Positions 1 through 11,775 of a stretch of 64,000 bases of DNA are shown one piece after another. The position numbers and the translations under genes are program-made. The notes under the pieces were generated by a model, which saw only the letters and a program-made list of their open reading frames with translations, searched no databases and was not told where the DNA came from. Source of the stretch: Toxorhynchites rutilus septentrionalis (lineage: Eukaryota; Arthropoda; Insecta; Diptera; Culicidae); the NCBI RefSeq assembly GCF_029784135.1, contig NC_073744.1:30052981-30116980 (forward strand). Direction: 5' to 3'. The first letter of the stretch is position 1. Every line of letters begins with the position of its first letter.

Positions 1-59
1 ATTCAACGGGGTCGATTAGAAGATCAATCAATGAACAGTTCTGCACAAATTTTGGGCGG

Positions 60-490
60 GACGAAGTTTGCCGGGTCATCTAGTGAAAAATACAAATCCT
101 AAATGGTCGCCACCACAAAATGGCGCCATTTTTTTTTCTCAAAACTCTATCAATATGGGTATCAAATGAAAGGGCTTCACTAGTATTTACAGTTATTCAC
201 AGTTATTTATGAAAAATGCAAATCCAAGATGGCTGCCATTACAAAATGACGGACTACATATTATGTCAAAACCCCGTTAATATGGGTTTCAAATGAAAGG
301 GCTTCACTAGTAGAACACGGTTATTTATGAAAAATGTAAATCCAAGATGGCTGACACTACCAAATGGCGGGCTACATATTTTCTCAAAACCCGATTAATA
401 AGGGTATCAAATGAAAGGGCCTCAATAGTAGATCACAGCAAATCATGAAAAATCCAAATCCAAGATGGCCGCAATCACAAAATAGCAAAT
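60..490. repeat. ~118-bp tandem repeat, about four units
   Basis: Units recur with the phrases AATCCAAGATGGCTGCC, ACAAAATGGCGG and GGGTATCAAATGAAAGGGC. Landmarks near 97, 220, 338 and 456 give a spacing of about 118-123 bp. A diverged fifth unit (AATTTGGCCGCCGCTACAAAATAGC) lies near 650-690 after about 150 bp of other sequence. No coding potential. Probably a dispersed satellite-like repeat, part of a larger element or an array cut by the window edge. Confidence 0.75.
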
Positions 491-1159
491 TATTTTATTA
501 AACGGTTTTATTTAGCTTGAACTGTTTGTATGTATGTTTGTATGGCTGTAGGGTTGTCCCACATTAATAGAAATTTGACCAATAGGAACTGACCGAATTT
601 ATAAAATACCTTTATCTCTGCTGTCATTTTAAAACTGCTTATCTTGAAAAATCCAATTTGGCCGCCGCTACAAAATAGCTGTTTTCATATCATCTCAAAA
701 AAAAAGGTTGATTGAGATATGTGTATCAAACGAACGAACTTGCCTTGGAGAACATATAATGTAGTTTCTGCAATCCACTCAATATCAAATGAAATTATTT
801 GACTTATAGAATACAGTACAATGGTTTTATTGTAGAGAAATATTCTAATGAAACAGATAATGTACTAAAAACTAGAAAATAAGATAAGTAAAAAAACTTT
901 TTAAGTTAAACGGTTTAATTCTGATTAAACATAATAATGTATCAAAAGCTAGAAAATAATTAGACAATAGCAGTTAGCAGTTATCACACGTCTCTCTCAT
1001 TAGTCTAAGGCATTGATAAGACTAAAATAAAATCGTGGGGCACGTTGGATTTCTATTATCCACAATTAGAGACTTCATCATATGTTCCACGATTTTATTT
1101 TAAGTTTTATCTTCTTCAGGGCTTTCCGAAAATTTTCAACTGTCATGTTTAGTTGTTAG
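491..1159. other. AT-rich non-coding stretch with one hairpin
   Basis: No gene seen. It holds the diverged 118-bp unit near 640-740 and a 15-bp perfect inverted repeat: AAAATAAAATCGTGG at 1024-1038 against CCACGATTTTATTTT at 1087-1101, with a 48-nt loop. The hairpin could be the core of a small MITE, but no target-site duplication was found. Confidence 0.5.
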
Positions 1160-1560
1160 TATGTTTGGTTGAAATATGCGTAATATTTTCATGAGACCCT
1201 CCTTCTTCTTCCTTCTTATAGTCTTGAATCATCCATTTGCTCTATTAATCCTCGAGTCATGCAAAAATTTCTGTTTTGATTGTATGGGAGCTCCCCCTCC
1301 TCACACTTTCAGAGGAGGGAGGGGTGTCAAACCAAACCAAGAAACATTTTTCGTACCCAATGTAGTATAATGTTTGGCTCCATTTGCTCCATTAGTTCTC
1401 GAGTTTTGCAGAATGTTTCAGCATCTCTTGTACTCTAAAACCTCCACTTACAAAATTTGGTTCCATTTGCTTGATTAGTTCTCGATTTATGCAGAAATTT
1501 TTGTTCCTTCAGTATGGCAAACTCCCCACAATAGTGATCATTTTAGTTACCCATTAATGA
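1160..1560 (+). repeat. dispersed repeat family X (copy 1)
   Basis: Contains TGTTTGGTTGAAATATGCG, GAGACCCTCCTTCTTCC and a twice-used phrase around TTTGCTTGATTAGTTCTCGA. The same block recurs near 3495-3660 in the same orientation and near 30115-30310 in reverse. No open frame of note. Family unknown to me. Confidence 0.5.
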
Positions 1561-2195
1561 AACGGCTGATTTTGAGTAACATAACATGGTATGAAAGTTA
1601 TCCGGTTTTGTCAGTTTTGATTCGCGCTTTGTGCTTTGAATGAGTCACAGTATTTCAGTTTCTTGAAAATGTCAAGCAAACAAATTATAAATTATTATTA
1701 TTAAATGGTATGTCCAAATTTCAATAATTTTTGGCATCTCACTTCACGCAATGAAAGAGAAAATCGCTCAGATTAACCCATATTTGTTGATTCTGAACAT
1801 ATGGAAGTGATACTAGGAGGTTTCAAATTAAATATGGTATACGCTATAAATTACCCAGTAAGAAGTTTTTCTGTAATCGCCTTGAATACGGCTAATCACT
1901 ACAATCGGCACGAATGCTCAAGAATATTTTCTTCAGCTTAATTATCATGTTTTGTTCAATAATTTAACGCAGAATTGATCGTTTTATATTATTTCTTTAT
2001 TTTCGAAAAAGTGATATATCGATCACCAAATTGGTTCAGTGGTTCAAAAGTTGTGAATTTTTAAAAAAAGTCATTTTTGGAAAAAGTGAAAAAAATGTTT
2101 TTTCGGACCACCCTAAAATGGAAATGGGTACCCTAATAATTTTTTTTTTAAAAAAACGGGTATAACGTTTCATGATGAACAACAATATTACCACT
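1561..2195. other. AT-rich sequence ending in a dispersed repeat
   Basis: No gene. The stretch 1990-2150 (a run around TTCAAAAGTTGTGAATTTT, then TTTTTCGGACCACCCTAAAATGG) is a diverged copy of sequence at 15880-16000, 20800-20920, and both arms of the 22.3-26.5 kb palindrome (23680-23760 and its mirror). It is therefore a dispersed repeat of unknown class. Confidence 0.45.
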
Positions 2196-2425
2196 TTTGA
2201 CTTTTGATAACGTACATTTCACCTTCAAAATTGTGCCTTGTATCGAATTGTACGTTATATCGAAACATAATAAAAAACTTCGAAACATTGCTCATATTAT
2301 TTTTTTGCGATGCTGTTCGGGTTGATTTTGTAAATAATGATCACAAAATCCAACTAGAAAGTGAAGCCAACTTTTCTCATGATGTTTCCCTTCATACTGT
2401 TGATTGAGGGTAAATAAATAAAATG
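2196..2425 (+). repeat. fragment of the TCGATATAACGTAC pogo-like MITE family
   Basis: Aligns by eye with the left and middle of the complete element at 36310-36742. Shared phrases include TATCGAATTGTACGTTATAT and TTTTCTCATGATGTTTCCC. The outer TIR is decayed here (GATAACGTACATTTCACC). A matching right terminus (TACGTTATATCGAAGTTTCG followed by CTGTA) lies at 3236-3261. An older copy may therefore have been split by the dispersed repeat that fills 2440-3225. Confidence 0.6.
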
Positions 2426-2439
2426 ACCACTTACTTATT

Positions 2440-3225
2440 GTTGTTGCCCTTTTTCCAATGTATGGGAGTGTTGTAGGTAGTTGTGTAGGCTATTCACATA
2501 ATTTTCGTTCAGAATTGAAAAACAAATATATTTTTGAGAAAAATGAATTTCAATTTTTCAAATAATTTGTGATTTTTATATTTTTTTCGCATTTGTTAAT
2601 GCAATATTAAATTATTTCCTATATTTCATTCTATGACTAAATTTTTGTAGGTCCTAACGTTTTTAAGTTATTGTGTCCGAAAACAGCTTAAAAATAATTT
2701 AAAATTTTAAATAAAATCCAACTCAAAAACAAAAGAACTACATGATTTTGGTCAGACAAAGAAATACAGGAATTTTTTCAAGCCTTCATTAAAAAATAGC
2801 AAACTTATTTTTAAAAAATCATTAAATAAAATTATTTTGAAAATTGGCATTTCTTTTTCTCAAAAACATTAATATCCAAATATTCCATGCAACTACTGAA
2901 CAGTCACCCATGCATTGGAAATTTTAGAAAAATTTTTAAAAAATATGTATTTGAGAAAAAAAATAATTTCAATCTTTTTAATAATTTTTTTCAGTGTAAT
3001 TTTATTTATGTATTTGTTTTCCACGATTTCCTTCATTTCATTCTTTAACAAATTTTTTAGATATTATAGTTTTGGAGTCAGATTTTTTTGTAAAAACTTT
3101 GGCCCTTTTCAAAAAGTAATCTAATTTTTTTTGGGAATTCCAAGTATTCGAAGTTGCTCAAATGACCAATGTCTTTACACCCACAAAGTTTCACTGAACC
3201 TGAAATGGTCCTGATTCGTCCATTG
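2440..3225 (+). repeat. dispersed AT-rich repeat family Y (copy A)
   Basis: Landmarks in order: CTTTTTCCAATGTATGG, GGCTATTCACATAATTTT, TTGAGAAAAATGAATTT, TTCCTATATTTCATTCT, then CAAATGACCAATGTCTTTAC and GATTCGTCCATTG. Other copies: 10195-10500 (+), 11355-11775 (+), 36757-37110 (+) and 35890-36235 (-). Two units appear joined here, the second starting near 2895. No protein-coding signal. The short frames are AT-rich chance ORFs. Confidence 0.6.
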
Positions 3226-3230
3226 AAAAT

Positions 3231-3380
3231 GTGTACGTTATATCGAAGTTTCGCTGTATCGGTTTGGCATGGAATGGCTTATATGGATACCAAACTAGAT
3301 TTGAAACATGAATTTGTCGGCCGCGTGTTGGAATATACGAAATATACGATACAGCCATTCCATGCAAAACCGATATAGTG
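3231..3380. repeat. MITE terminus plus small hairpin
   Basis: TATATCGAAGTTTCGCTGTA (right end of the pogo-like family) runs into ATCGGTTTGGCATGGAATGG near 3260. The rough complement GCCATTCCATGCAAAACCGA lies near 3355-3374, giving a ~120-bp foldback. The phrase about cattcc/ccgatatagtggtcctcag recurs in the palindrome arms and at 16070-16110, always near the TTTTTCGGACCAC repeat. Confidence 0.4.
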
Positions 3381-3494
3381 GTCCTCAGATTTTCGTGAGA
3401 ATTGGTAGTTCTGTTCCTAATCGCAAAATATTAAACCCGTATTTTTTGTCTGTTTTATAAGCAATTAACATTTTATGGGGTTAATATGTTAATA

Positions 3495-3838
3495 TGTGTT
3501 AATATGTTTGGTTGAAATAAGTGTAATATTTGTATGGGACCCTCCTTCTCCTTCCAGAGGATTCACAATACATTTCTTGTGCTCCTAAATCCTCACATTC
3601 CAATTTTGGTTTTTCATCTTGAACCCCATTTGGCAAACTACGGCTTACATAACCCAATTCGCTTCATGTCACCACGATTCAATGTATTATATGAATTCTT
3701 CGACTTCAACCAATTTTCTGAAGCTTCTCGTTGTCGGATTCAACGAGAACCACCGGATCAAAGATAATCAGACTGACCGAGACGCTTCCAACGATGAGCT
3801 GTGCCAAATGTTTATTGATTATGTTAATGTTTTGACCA
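3495..3838 (+). repeat. dispersed repeat family X (copy 2) and flanking sequence
   Basis: GTTTGGTTGAAATAAGTG and GGGACCCTCCTTCTCCTTCC match the block at 1160. The overlapping frames at 3534-3879 have no recognisable domain, and one of them runs into the SINE tail, so I do not call them genes. Confidence 0.45.
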
Positions 3839-3850
3839 TTTTATTTATGT

Positions 3851-4008
3851 TTTTTTTTTTTTTTATATCTGTATTATAGTGATTTTCAACTCATTAGGCT
3901 GGTTCGTCACTTTTACTTCCATTTTTGGAAGAATGTCGGGAGTGAGAATTGAACTCGTGACCTTTAGCGTGAGAGGCATGGATGTTACCACTACGCCAGA
4001 TTGCCTCC
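3851..4008 (-). mobile_element. tRNA-derived SINE, minus strand, with 12-bp TSD
   Basis: Read on the minus strand it starts GGAGGCAATCTGGCGTAGTG. It carries an A-box-like block (TGGCGTAGTGGTAACATCC) and a B-box (GAGTTCAATTCTC), and ends in a poly(A) tract (T run at 3851-3864). The flanks TTTTATTTATGT at 3839-3850 and 4009-4020 are identical and are the target-site duplication, so both ends are defined. It resembles the Feilai-type tRNA SINEs of Aedes; that family name is recollection, not a search result. Confidence is high for a SINE, moderate for the family. Confidence 0.9.
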
Positions 4009-4020
4009 TTTTATTTATGT

Positions 4021-7000
4021 GGTTTATTTGTGTTTTATTATGTATGAAGTAAAGATGTGGAGTTTTAATGCCACATTGGCTTTTCCCTACACATTTTCAA
4101 CATGACAACATATAGTCCAAAATTTGAAATAAATGAAGAAATGAATAAATAAATAAGCAAACCTGGTTAGGGTTATCTATGACGTTGTATAATGCTAATG
4201 CTAAATAAAACAAGCAATGAGTGAAAAAAAACAATTTTGTTACACTTACCCACACACTAGTAGATGTTTCAAGTTCAAACAGTCCAACGAATACCATACG
4301 TCATTGTGCTTTTAGCGAATATGAATTGTCTGCGAAAGATAGAAAAAAAAAACACAACGGCAATTAATCCATCAGCTGTTCAACTTGGAAAACTTTACGG
4401 CAGCCTGAATAGCGAATAAACGCCGAACGTATCAATAAACAACGGTCGGGTGGAAGATGATTATGATGATTACAATGATGTAGCATATATACACAGTTAG
4501 CGTCGAATTGATTGTGTTAACGGGCTGCCCGCCCACCGTGCATTAGTAAATTTTCTATCGCCTCGAATTGAAGCAAAGGAATAATAATAATTACAATCCA
4601 CACTCCACTGACGGCAACAGCATAAACCTCTTCATAATGAACTGAAAATATTTGGAGAGCATCCGGACTTTCGCTCACAATATCGGTTCTGTTTTATTAT
4701 TTTAATTCAATCATTTTCGGCTGGAAACGTATATCGCATCGATGACGGAGGTTTTATGCTGTCGGCCAATTAAGATGGTGGTATTAAATACCACCTCAAG
4801 AGTTGCTCTACCATCGCGTAATACAGACAATTGCTTTCAACGAACATGCAAACAACCAATCCGACACAACTCATGCTTCGCATGTTCATCGATTCGCGAT
4901 GGCTCCCATGCTGCGCTTTCGGTGGCTCGTGGCACTTCACTGATTTTAATATTCGAACGTCATATTAGATCATTCAAGTGTCACGATAATTAAATAACCA
5001 ACCCAATTCAATTAAACTTACGAGGAGCTAAATTTTCGTTTGGACCGAAGCGGGGCGATTCCGGGAAGTGACTGAAGCGCGCTCTCTCGCGCTAAAAAGT
5101 GAGTTCCTTTCGTTACCGGCTTGCTTCTCCCAGAGGAGCACTGAAGAGGATGCGCGCTGCAACACTCGCTTCCACCATCGCATCGATATGATGATGCTTA
5201 GCATAAACTCGAAAACGATGAAAAATGGTCAGAGAGAGAGAGAGTGTAAAATGTAACGTGCTTTGAAATAATAACAATAATCGATTTAGCGCGTTCGCGC
5301 TTATCGACGCCCGCAAGTCGCGTGAGGGTGGTTGCAATGGAACAAGATAAAACATCATATCATGTAATGTTGTAAAATCTGACTCAACATTATGTTCGAA
5401 CACCTTTCCCACACGGTAGTGTAGTACACACATGAACATGTCGGAGAATGACGGCAACTTCAATAAAAAGTTGGTAGCAATCGTTTGTGTTCCCATCAAG
5501 CGGCTTCTAGATTCCATAATAGCGTTTCCGACAGCAGATTTGCAACCAATGATTCGCGATTGATTGATTAGGGCCAGAAGTGTATGTATGTATAGCTGGG
5601 GTTTCAGCGTTGCATGTTTCCGAAACGGAAAAAGTGAATTTGCTACCCATGGAATGATAATTCACTTTAAATGCCCTTCCTGCGAAATTGAAACATTATT
5701 TCCTGGCACGAGCGGCGTCAAGTGGGTGGAAATCCGGTGAGAGCGACACGAGAAAAAATAATGTAATCCACTCCGAAATGGGGTCACTGACTTTGACAAA
5801 CCGTACGATCAAACTCGGCTCGGGGCCGAGAGAACAATATCCCACTAAATTACGACCCAATAACCACTGCAGCCGCCGCGCCATAGCTACTATACTACAC
5901 ATCGGTCGTGCGCTCTGAGCGCACGATTTTGATTGATTGCGGTGTGAAAACTAAATTGGATAATGAATGCATAAAAGCTTACCGCATATCACGCAGTGAA
6001 AACAAGTTGCAGCACTCGGAGTCCGCTACGGCGCGGCCTTAGGTTGGGGTGGGGTGTCTTGGCACAGTAATAACAGCTGAACCACGCAAAAAAAGTTAGA
6101 GTAGTACAAACAATCCATTTGCTGGAATGGAACTACAGTGCCGCAAGTGAGAGCTTTCACCGCTAGAATAAAACCGAATGAGTAGCAGCGAAGGGGTGGA
6201 TCGAATGTGGAGGACAGATTCGTGTCACTCGATTGAAGTCGGAAATTGCTCTGAATGGTTGTGTAAATCATTATTAAGAGTATATTGTAACGGAAGAAAA
6301 TAATTTATCATTCAAATAATTGCTGATATCAATGAAACGTTGTAGGCAACTATTGAACGATTCAATTCAGAATCCATACACTGTCCCAATTTTTTCAAAA
6401 TATTAAAAGTTTCACGTAGCCTCAAGTTATGTATTCACTCACGCGACACGGAACCACAACATATACAATCATTACGACGTTTCGGACACGGTCCAGTAGA
6501 TGGCCAATATCGAGCCCGAAATCGGTCGACGCAAAGGTAATTTTAACCCTTTTAATGTTTGCAAAGATTATAAGTGTTGTGTCCTAGTTCCGTTTCGAGT
6601 CTCGTGAGTGAATAGTGGTAAATGTCCTTACGTTACCACAACCAAAATAAAGCAAATTATGTAAGCGTTAATAATTTTAGATTTGGTTTTGTAATTGACA
6701 AATTGTCAATTTGATAAATTGATCATTTGATATTAGATTGCAGTGAAACGTTACGTGTGTCTTTAACACTTTAAGGACCGCTCACCGATGGATCACGAAA
6801 TAACCTGTGTTTTCTACACTTGATGCTTAAATCCTTGGTCTGCCAGGAGTCTAACAAGACCTACCGATGGCTCGCCTTTGTCTCATCCACACCGAAGGAA
6901 ACGATCTCATTCGTGGAATCCGTACAAATGAAGCGTACAAGTTTGCCCCCAAAACGTTCGGTCCTTAATATGTTAAGGCAACTTTGCATACTTGAAAATC

Positions 7001-7123
7001 TAAAAAAACACTTTTTGAAAAGGGTCAATGTTTCTATCTCTACCGTTTGTCTTAGCATTCAATAAGTAACAAACATATAACTCTAATGGGCACCTTACAC
7101 GATCAAAATTATTGACAATAAGT
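4021..7123. other. unassigned 3.1-kb region, no gene recognised
   Basis: Mixed composition, noticeably more GC-balanced between about 4.6 and 6.3 kb than its flanks, as expected for single-copy intergenic or regulatory DNA. Frames up to 134 codons occur (for example minus 5113-5517) but overlap each other on both strands and show no domain. 6970-7060 carries a trace of a dispersed repeat (GGCAACTTTGCATACTTGAAA, also near 36060). I see nothing else to call. Confidence 0.4.
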
Positions 7124-7131
7124 GTCTTCAA

Positions 7132-7611
7132 AGGGGGTCTCCGTAGCCACATTGGTTGCGCGTTCGCTTAGTAAGCGATCGATCGTGAGTTCAAAACTCA
7201 GGGCCCTCATTGACCATCTTTGTGTTGTTACAGAATAGCTACGTCCACGCAACAATCATCAGCGATGGAGATCGATCCACGGTCGAATAAAGATCGATTC
7301 GTCCATACAACTGCTCTGCTCTGCAAGAAACATCGGGCTGCTGTTCTATAAATAACTCAACAATGATCAACAACTGTCTCCGCTGTCCGGTCTAACTGGA
7401 TAATGGAAGAACAGATAGAAAAACTCTTACGCCTAAATGGCTACTTTGTAAATGTGTACCATATGCAATGGTGTAGTAGGGAATAGTCTAACGCCGAGAA
7501 ATGGCAACTGTGTAATGTGCTAATTATAGACATGTACACGATTAAAATTCGGCTCTGTTACAGCTAAAATGCTAATGAGCCTAAAATAAACAAAAAGGGA
7601 TAAAAAAAAGG
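7132..7611 (+). mobile_element. tRNA-related SINE, copy 1, with 8-bp TSD
   Basis: The 5' end is tRNA-like: GGGTCTCCGTAGCCACATTG, then a B-box-like GTGAGTTCAAAACTCAGGG. A ~400-bp body follows, ending ...GAGCCTAAAATAAACAAAAAGGGATAAAAAAAA. The repeat GTCTTCAA at 7124-7131 and 7612-7619 is the TSD and fixes both ends. A second copy lies at 31443-31931. No ORF. Transcription by RNA polymerase III from the internal boxes is expected for the class. Confidence 0.88.
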
Positions 7612-7619
7612 GTCTTCAA

Positions 7620-8654
7620 TATCGTGACAGCCACGCTTTTGACATCCGACCTAACCTCAATCAATATTTTGCCACCTTACACGGTCAATATCGCCATCAA
7701 CCTGAGAGTACTAAAGTATCCGCGATGACTAGTGGCGACATTCGAGTTTGGGATCCGAACTATTCTCCATCAGATTAGGAGGCTCTATAGCAATATTGAA
7801 TTGCTCAGATTTGAATGAAAATTCCTACTTAGCGTTATTCAACTACTAGAAGCAAAAAGCCCCTAACCTGAACAATTTCCTCTAAACTTTCCGATATTCC
7901 TATTAAACTTATTATTATAATATAAAATCAATTTCGGACACAATTTTCGTACAGGCTGCTCCTTTGTTGCCAGTTTTCTTAGTTTGCGAAAATATATGCA
8001 AGTTATATTGTCTGCATGCAAATATTTTTATTCTATTCTATGAATAAGATTATAAGAGGGGCTGAAAAGGAAATGGGTGTAAGTGACATGTTCGAGTTTC
8101 TCTTCATCGACTCCCACTTTTGGTCATAATTTAGCCGCAAACATATTCCGAGCTTATTTGTCAATGGGAACGATTGGTCAGATCCTCAATTATCGGTTCT
8201 GTAGGTAAATCAAATTGGAACGTTTTTGTAGCTGAGCTATTCACGAAAGAAAAGGTTGATGGTGGGAGAATCGATCAAGTCACTTATACCCCTTTCTTTT
8301 TGAGCCCCACATATATAATTTATAGTTCATACTCACCATACACCGCCTGTGATTTTTTTTCTCGAAGTTCGTGAGGTGAAACGTGAAACGAATAAAGTGA
8401 TTATCATACCACTTCAATGAGCCGTAAAAAAATTATTAATGCTCAAAAAAAATTATTAATTAAAATACCAAGCGCCAAAAAAATTGCAACACGGCATCGC
8501 TCGTCAACACCCTTCGCGTGCAAATGAAGAGGCGCTGAACAATCTGAAGTTTTTCTAACCCTTCCGTAACGCAACGTAACGCAAATCGCATCTCTAAAAT
8601 ACAGTAAGTAACGCATCCTCGACCCCCCTCCTCCTTAGTGCACTACGGCCAACA
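7620..8654. other. unassigned AT-rich region
   Basis: No gene, RNA or repeat recognised. The 66-codon frame at 8174-8374 has no recognisable domain. It ends at the 5' truncation point of the non-LTR element. Confidence 0.4.
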
Positions 8655-10100
8655 TTTTTGTGTGACAATTCCCGAAGCTATGTTTTCCCGAAGCTATGGA
8701 AGACAGCTTCTATCTGCCCGATATTTAAAACAGATTCGAATCACCTCGTGGAAAATTACCGTGGTATCTCCATTTTGTGTTGCCTGGCGAAAGTGTTAGA
8801 GGAATTAGTGCATAACGTTCTCTATTCAGCATCCCGAACAACTATCTCCGAATTTCAACATGGATTCGTAAAGAAGCGGTCAACCACAACAAACCTCATG
8901 GCGTTCACCAGCTTTATATCGTCTGAAATTGAGAAAAAGCAACAAGTAGACGCCATTTATTTCGATTTCTCGAAAGCGTTCGACAAAGTACCTCACGACC
9001 TCGCCATTACGAAACTTCGTCACCTGGGTTTCCCTCACTGGATCACAGAGTGGTTGCGTTCCTATCTGACTGAACGTAAGGCGTTCGTCAATATCAACGG
9101 TTCGCATTCTCGTGTGTTCCAAATTACATCCGGTGTGCCACAGGGCAGCGTGCTGGGGCCACTAATTTTCGTGCTGTTCGTGAACGATCTGTGCTTCCGA
9201 TTGAAATCACGAAAGCTGCTTTACGCCGACGACCTGAAGATTTACAGATCCGTCGCATCTCACCTCGATTGCTGTGCACTTCAGGCCGATATTGATGAAT
9301 TGCAAAAATGGTGCGTTGAGAACGGTATGGAGCTAAACGTGAAAAAGTGTAAGTCTATCGCATTTTCTCGCCGACAATCACGAATCGAATTCATGTACTC
9401 AATCGGGTCCGTACCCCTGGAGTGTGTTCTTTCCATCCGCGATCTCGGTGTGACCATCGACAACAAGCTTCGATTCAACGAACACATCAACCTAACAACT
9501 ACCAAAGCGTTCTCAGTCCTAGGATTTGTTCGGCGTAGTACCAGCAACTTCCAGGATATCTACGCCATGAAGACACTATACTGCTCATTAGTTCGTAGTA
9601 TCTTGGAGTATGCGGTATGTGTGTGGGCTCCATTTCACACAACCCAAACAATCCGAATGGAGAGAGTGCAACGCAGCTTCATTCGTTACGCCCTTCGCTC
9701 ATTACCGTGGTCTGACCCAACGAACATGCCCGATTATGAAAGCCGTTGTAGACTTATCGCTCTCGAAACGCTTGCCTCCAGACGATCCAATCTACAACGG
9801 GTTTTTGTCTTTGATTTGATTTCGGGAAACATCGACTGTCCATCTTTGTTGTCCAGTGTTTCGTTTTATGCACCTTCCCGTCAACTTCGTGAGCGTGACT
9901 TACTGTTCATTAGACGACATAGAACCTCTTATGGTCTCAATAATCCGTTGGATGTTTGTTTTCGTTTGTTCAACAGTGTTTGTGATGTATTTGAATTTGA
10001 CATGTCTAAAAATGTATTTAAAAATAGGATTAAGGGCTATTAGGTTAAGATCAGTCTGTGGAATCGTTTTATAACATTCGAGACGTTGCAAATAAATAAA
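8655..10100 (+). mobile_element. 5'-truncated CR1/Jockey-group non-LTR retrotransposon
   Basis: The element begins inside the RT domain. It lacks ORF1, the AP endonuclease and the RT N-terminus, which is the usual product of incomplete target-primed reverse transcription. It keeps the rest of the RT, the C-terminal domain and a ~55-bp 3' UTR ending GCAAATAAATAAAAAAATTC. The same tail type (GGTAAATAAATAAATTTCC) ends the related fragments at 17.2 and 22.1 kb. No clean TSD was seen. Confidence 0.85.
8658..10043 (+). pseudogene. reverse transcriptase fragment of a CR1/Jockey-like LINE
   Basis: This 461-codon open frame encodes most of a non-LTR reverse transcriptase, which copies the element RNA at a nicked chromosomal site. 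The N-terminal part matches the pre-finger region (WKTASICPIFKTDSN, NYRGISILCCLAKVLEELV). Motif A (FDFSKAFDKVPHD) is near residue 100, motif B (SGVPQGSVLGPLIF) near 160, and the catalytic YADD box at about 187-190. The thumb and C-terminal region, without RNase H, follows to the stop at 10041-10043. No frameshift or stop interrupts it, so it is a young or slowly decaying truncated copy. It has no promoter or natural start; the first ATG is at the truncation point and is arbitrary. Clade placement (CR1/L2 against Jockey) is inference from the short 3' tail and motif style. Confidence 0.85.
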
Positions 10101-10194
10101 AAAATTCTCGCGTTCGACATGTTTCTAAATAGAAAAAAAAGTTTACAGAACATGATTATTTTTCAAATAAAGCATGATAAAGATGTTGTTAGTA

Positions 10195-10500
10195 AAACTC
10201 TTTCCCTGTAGCAGTGCCCTTCTTCCAATGTATGGAAGACATGTTGGTAATTGTATGGGCTATTCTATATATTTTCTCAAAATTTAAAAACAAACGTTTT
10301 TTTTTTTGAGAAAAATGAATTTTAATTTTCAAAACATTCTTTTTCAATCAAATTAAAAAAAAATGTTTGAAATTTTTTAATGAATACTTAAACATTTTCC
10401 TACATTTCATTCTTTGATCAAACTTTAGTTTATAGTTAGTTTATAGTTTTTGAATCAGATTTTTTTTTAATTTTAGGTTTTTCGATTCGGAAATTTCCTA
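10195..10500 (+). repeat. dispersed repeat family Y (copy B, partial)
   Basis: CTTCTTCCAATGTATGGAAG, GGGCTATTCTATATATTTTC and TTGAGAAAAATGAATTTTAA match copy A at 2440. The copy fades near 10500. Confidence 0.55.
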
Positions 10501-11354
10501 AGATTTCTTTTACATGCTATAAATTACAGCCCACTTGTGTGTATAGTGTTGAAATTGGTGAAAACTAGAAGCATCCACCTTTTTCCATACAATTGTTCAA
10601 TCCATTTGTGTGCTTTCCTATCCGTGCTGTCAATAACGGGCTACTTATGCAGCCGCGAGAAAAGAAACAACGAAGAGGACAACGAAAAGAGAATATTTTT
10701 GACGTGAACTCCACACTTGCACAGTACATACGCTGTCGCTAGCGTTTAAATACTGCATATACTCTGAGGAAAATTTTCACTTCCCGTGTGGTGGTCATCG
10801 AAGCAACATAGTTGCCGGCGGGCGTCGAGTATGAATTGTCTTTCTCCTTCTGCTTCTTATGTGTCATCTTCGTCTACCCTCGTGCTGTGGACGCGAGCGA
10901 ATAGTTCACTCGCTATGGATCTGGCATTGCAATCAACACAGCCATGACAATTGTAAGCCGATCCATGGCAAAACAGGATTAATTAAAATGTTTTTGCCAC
11001 CTTATGTAGGGAACAATCAAGCTGGGTTATCAGCTTGATTTTTCCATACATGGCGTGGAACTATTCTTCTGCTGAAATGCTATGTTTCTTGCATACAACC
11101 CCCTACATTTTTCTATTGATAATAGAAACACGTCAAAAACATGTAAATCGCGAGAATTCACACACAAGAATGTTACGAGTAAAACATATTTTTTATGAGT
11201 CTCTATACACAAATGCCATATATTTCTGAAACTATAAATGTTTTAATAAGGTTAAAAACATTCTTGAATACACTTTAACGCTATCTTGACTTTAAACAGA
11301 ATGAGGATTAGTTGTGACTTTTTCAAAAAAAAAAAAAAACAATAAAAAGTTGTT
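10501..11354. other. unassigned region
   Basis: No gene or repeat recognised. The middle (about 10620-10980) is more GC-rich and could be single-copy DNA. A small inverted pair, AAGCTGGGTTATCAGCTT, lies at 11019-11036. Confidence 0.35.
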
Positions 11355-11775
11355 GTTAGAAAACCTTTTTCCCCGTAAATGTGCCAATCTGCCGATGTAT
11401 GGATGACTTCTTGGTAATTGTGTGGGCTATTCATATAATTTGTTTTGGAGAATTCTGAAAAAATACGGTTTTGAGAAAAATTAATTTAAATTTTTAACAT
11501 ATTTTTTTCAGTGAGACAAGAAAAAAAATAGTAGTTTTTCATGAAAATTCAAACAATTTCCTATATTTAAGTATTAGAACGAAATTTTGTAGGTCTTATA
11601 GCTTTTGAGTTTCGTAATTTTTGTAAAAAAATTAGAAATAAAAACTTTGGCCCTTTACTTTCTAGATTTCTTTGCAAGATTATTCAACACTAGAACCGGT
11701 GAAAATAACCGGTTTTTACACTTACAATGTTTCACTGCAATCTGAGATGCAATCGAGTTGGTATGAAATTCGTCC
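11355..11775 (+). repeat. dispersed repeat family Y (copy C), abutting a satellite
   Basis: Starts near AATCTGCCGATGTATGG and runs through GTGTGGGCTATTCATATAAT to TGAAATTCGTCCATTGATAA. Its 3' phrase TTCGTCCATTGATAAATTGA passes directly into the (TTGATAAA)n array. The satellite may therefore have grown from the 3' end of this repeat. Confidence 0.6.

Noticed and set aside
5113..5517. 134-codon minus frame
   Set aside because: No recognisable domain, overlapped by plus frames, and includes a GA-rich simple repeat translated as LSLSL.
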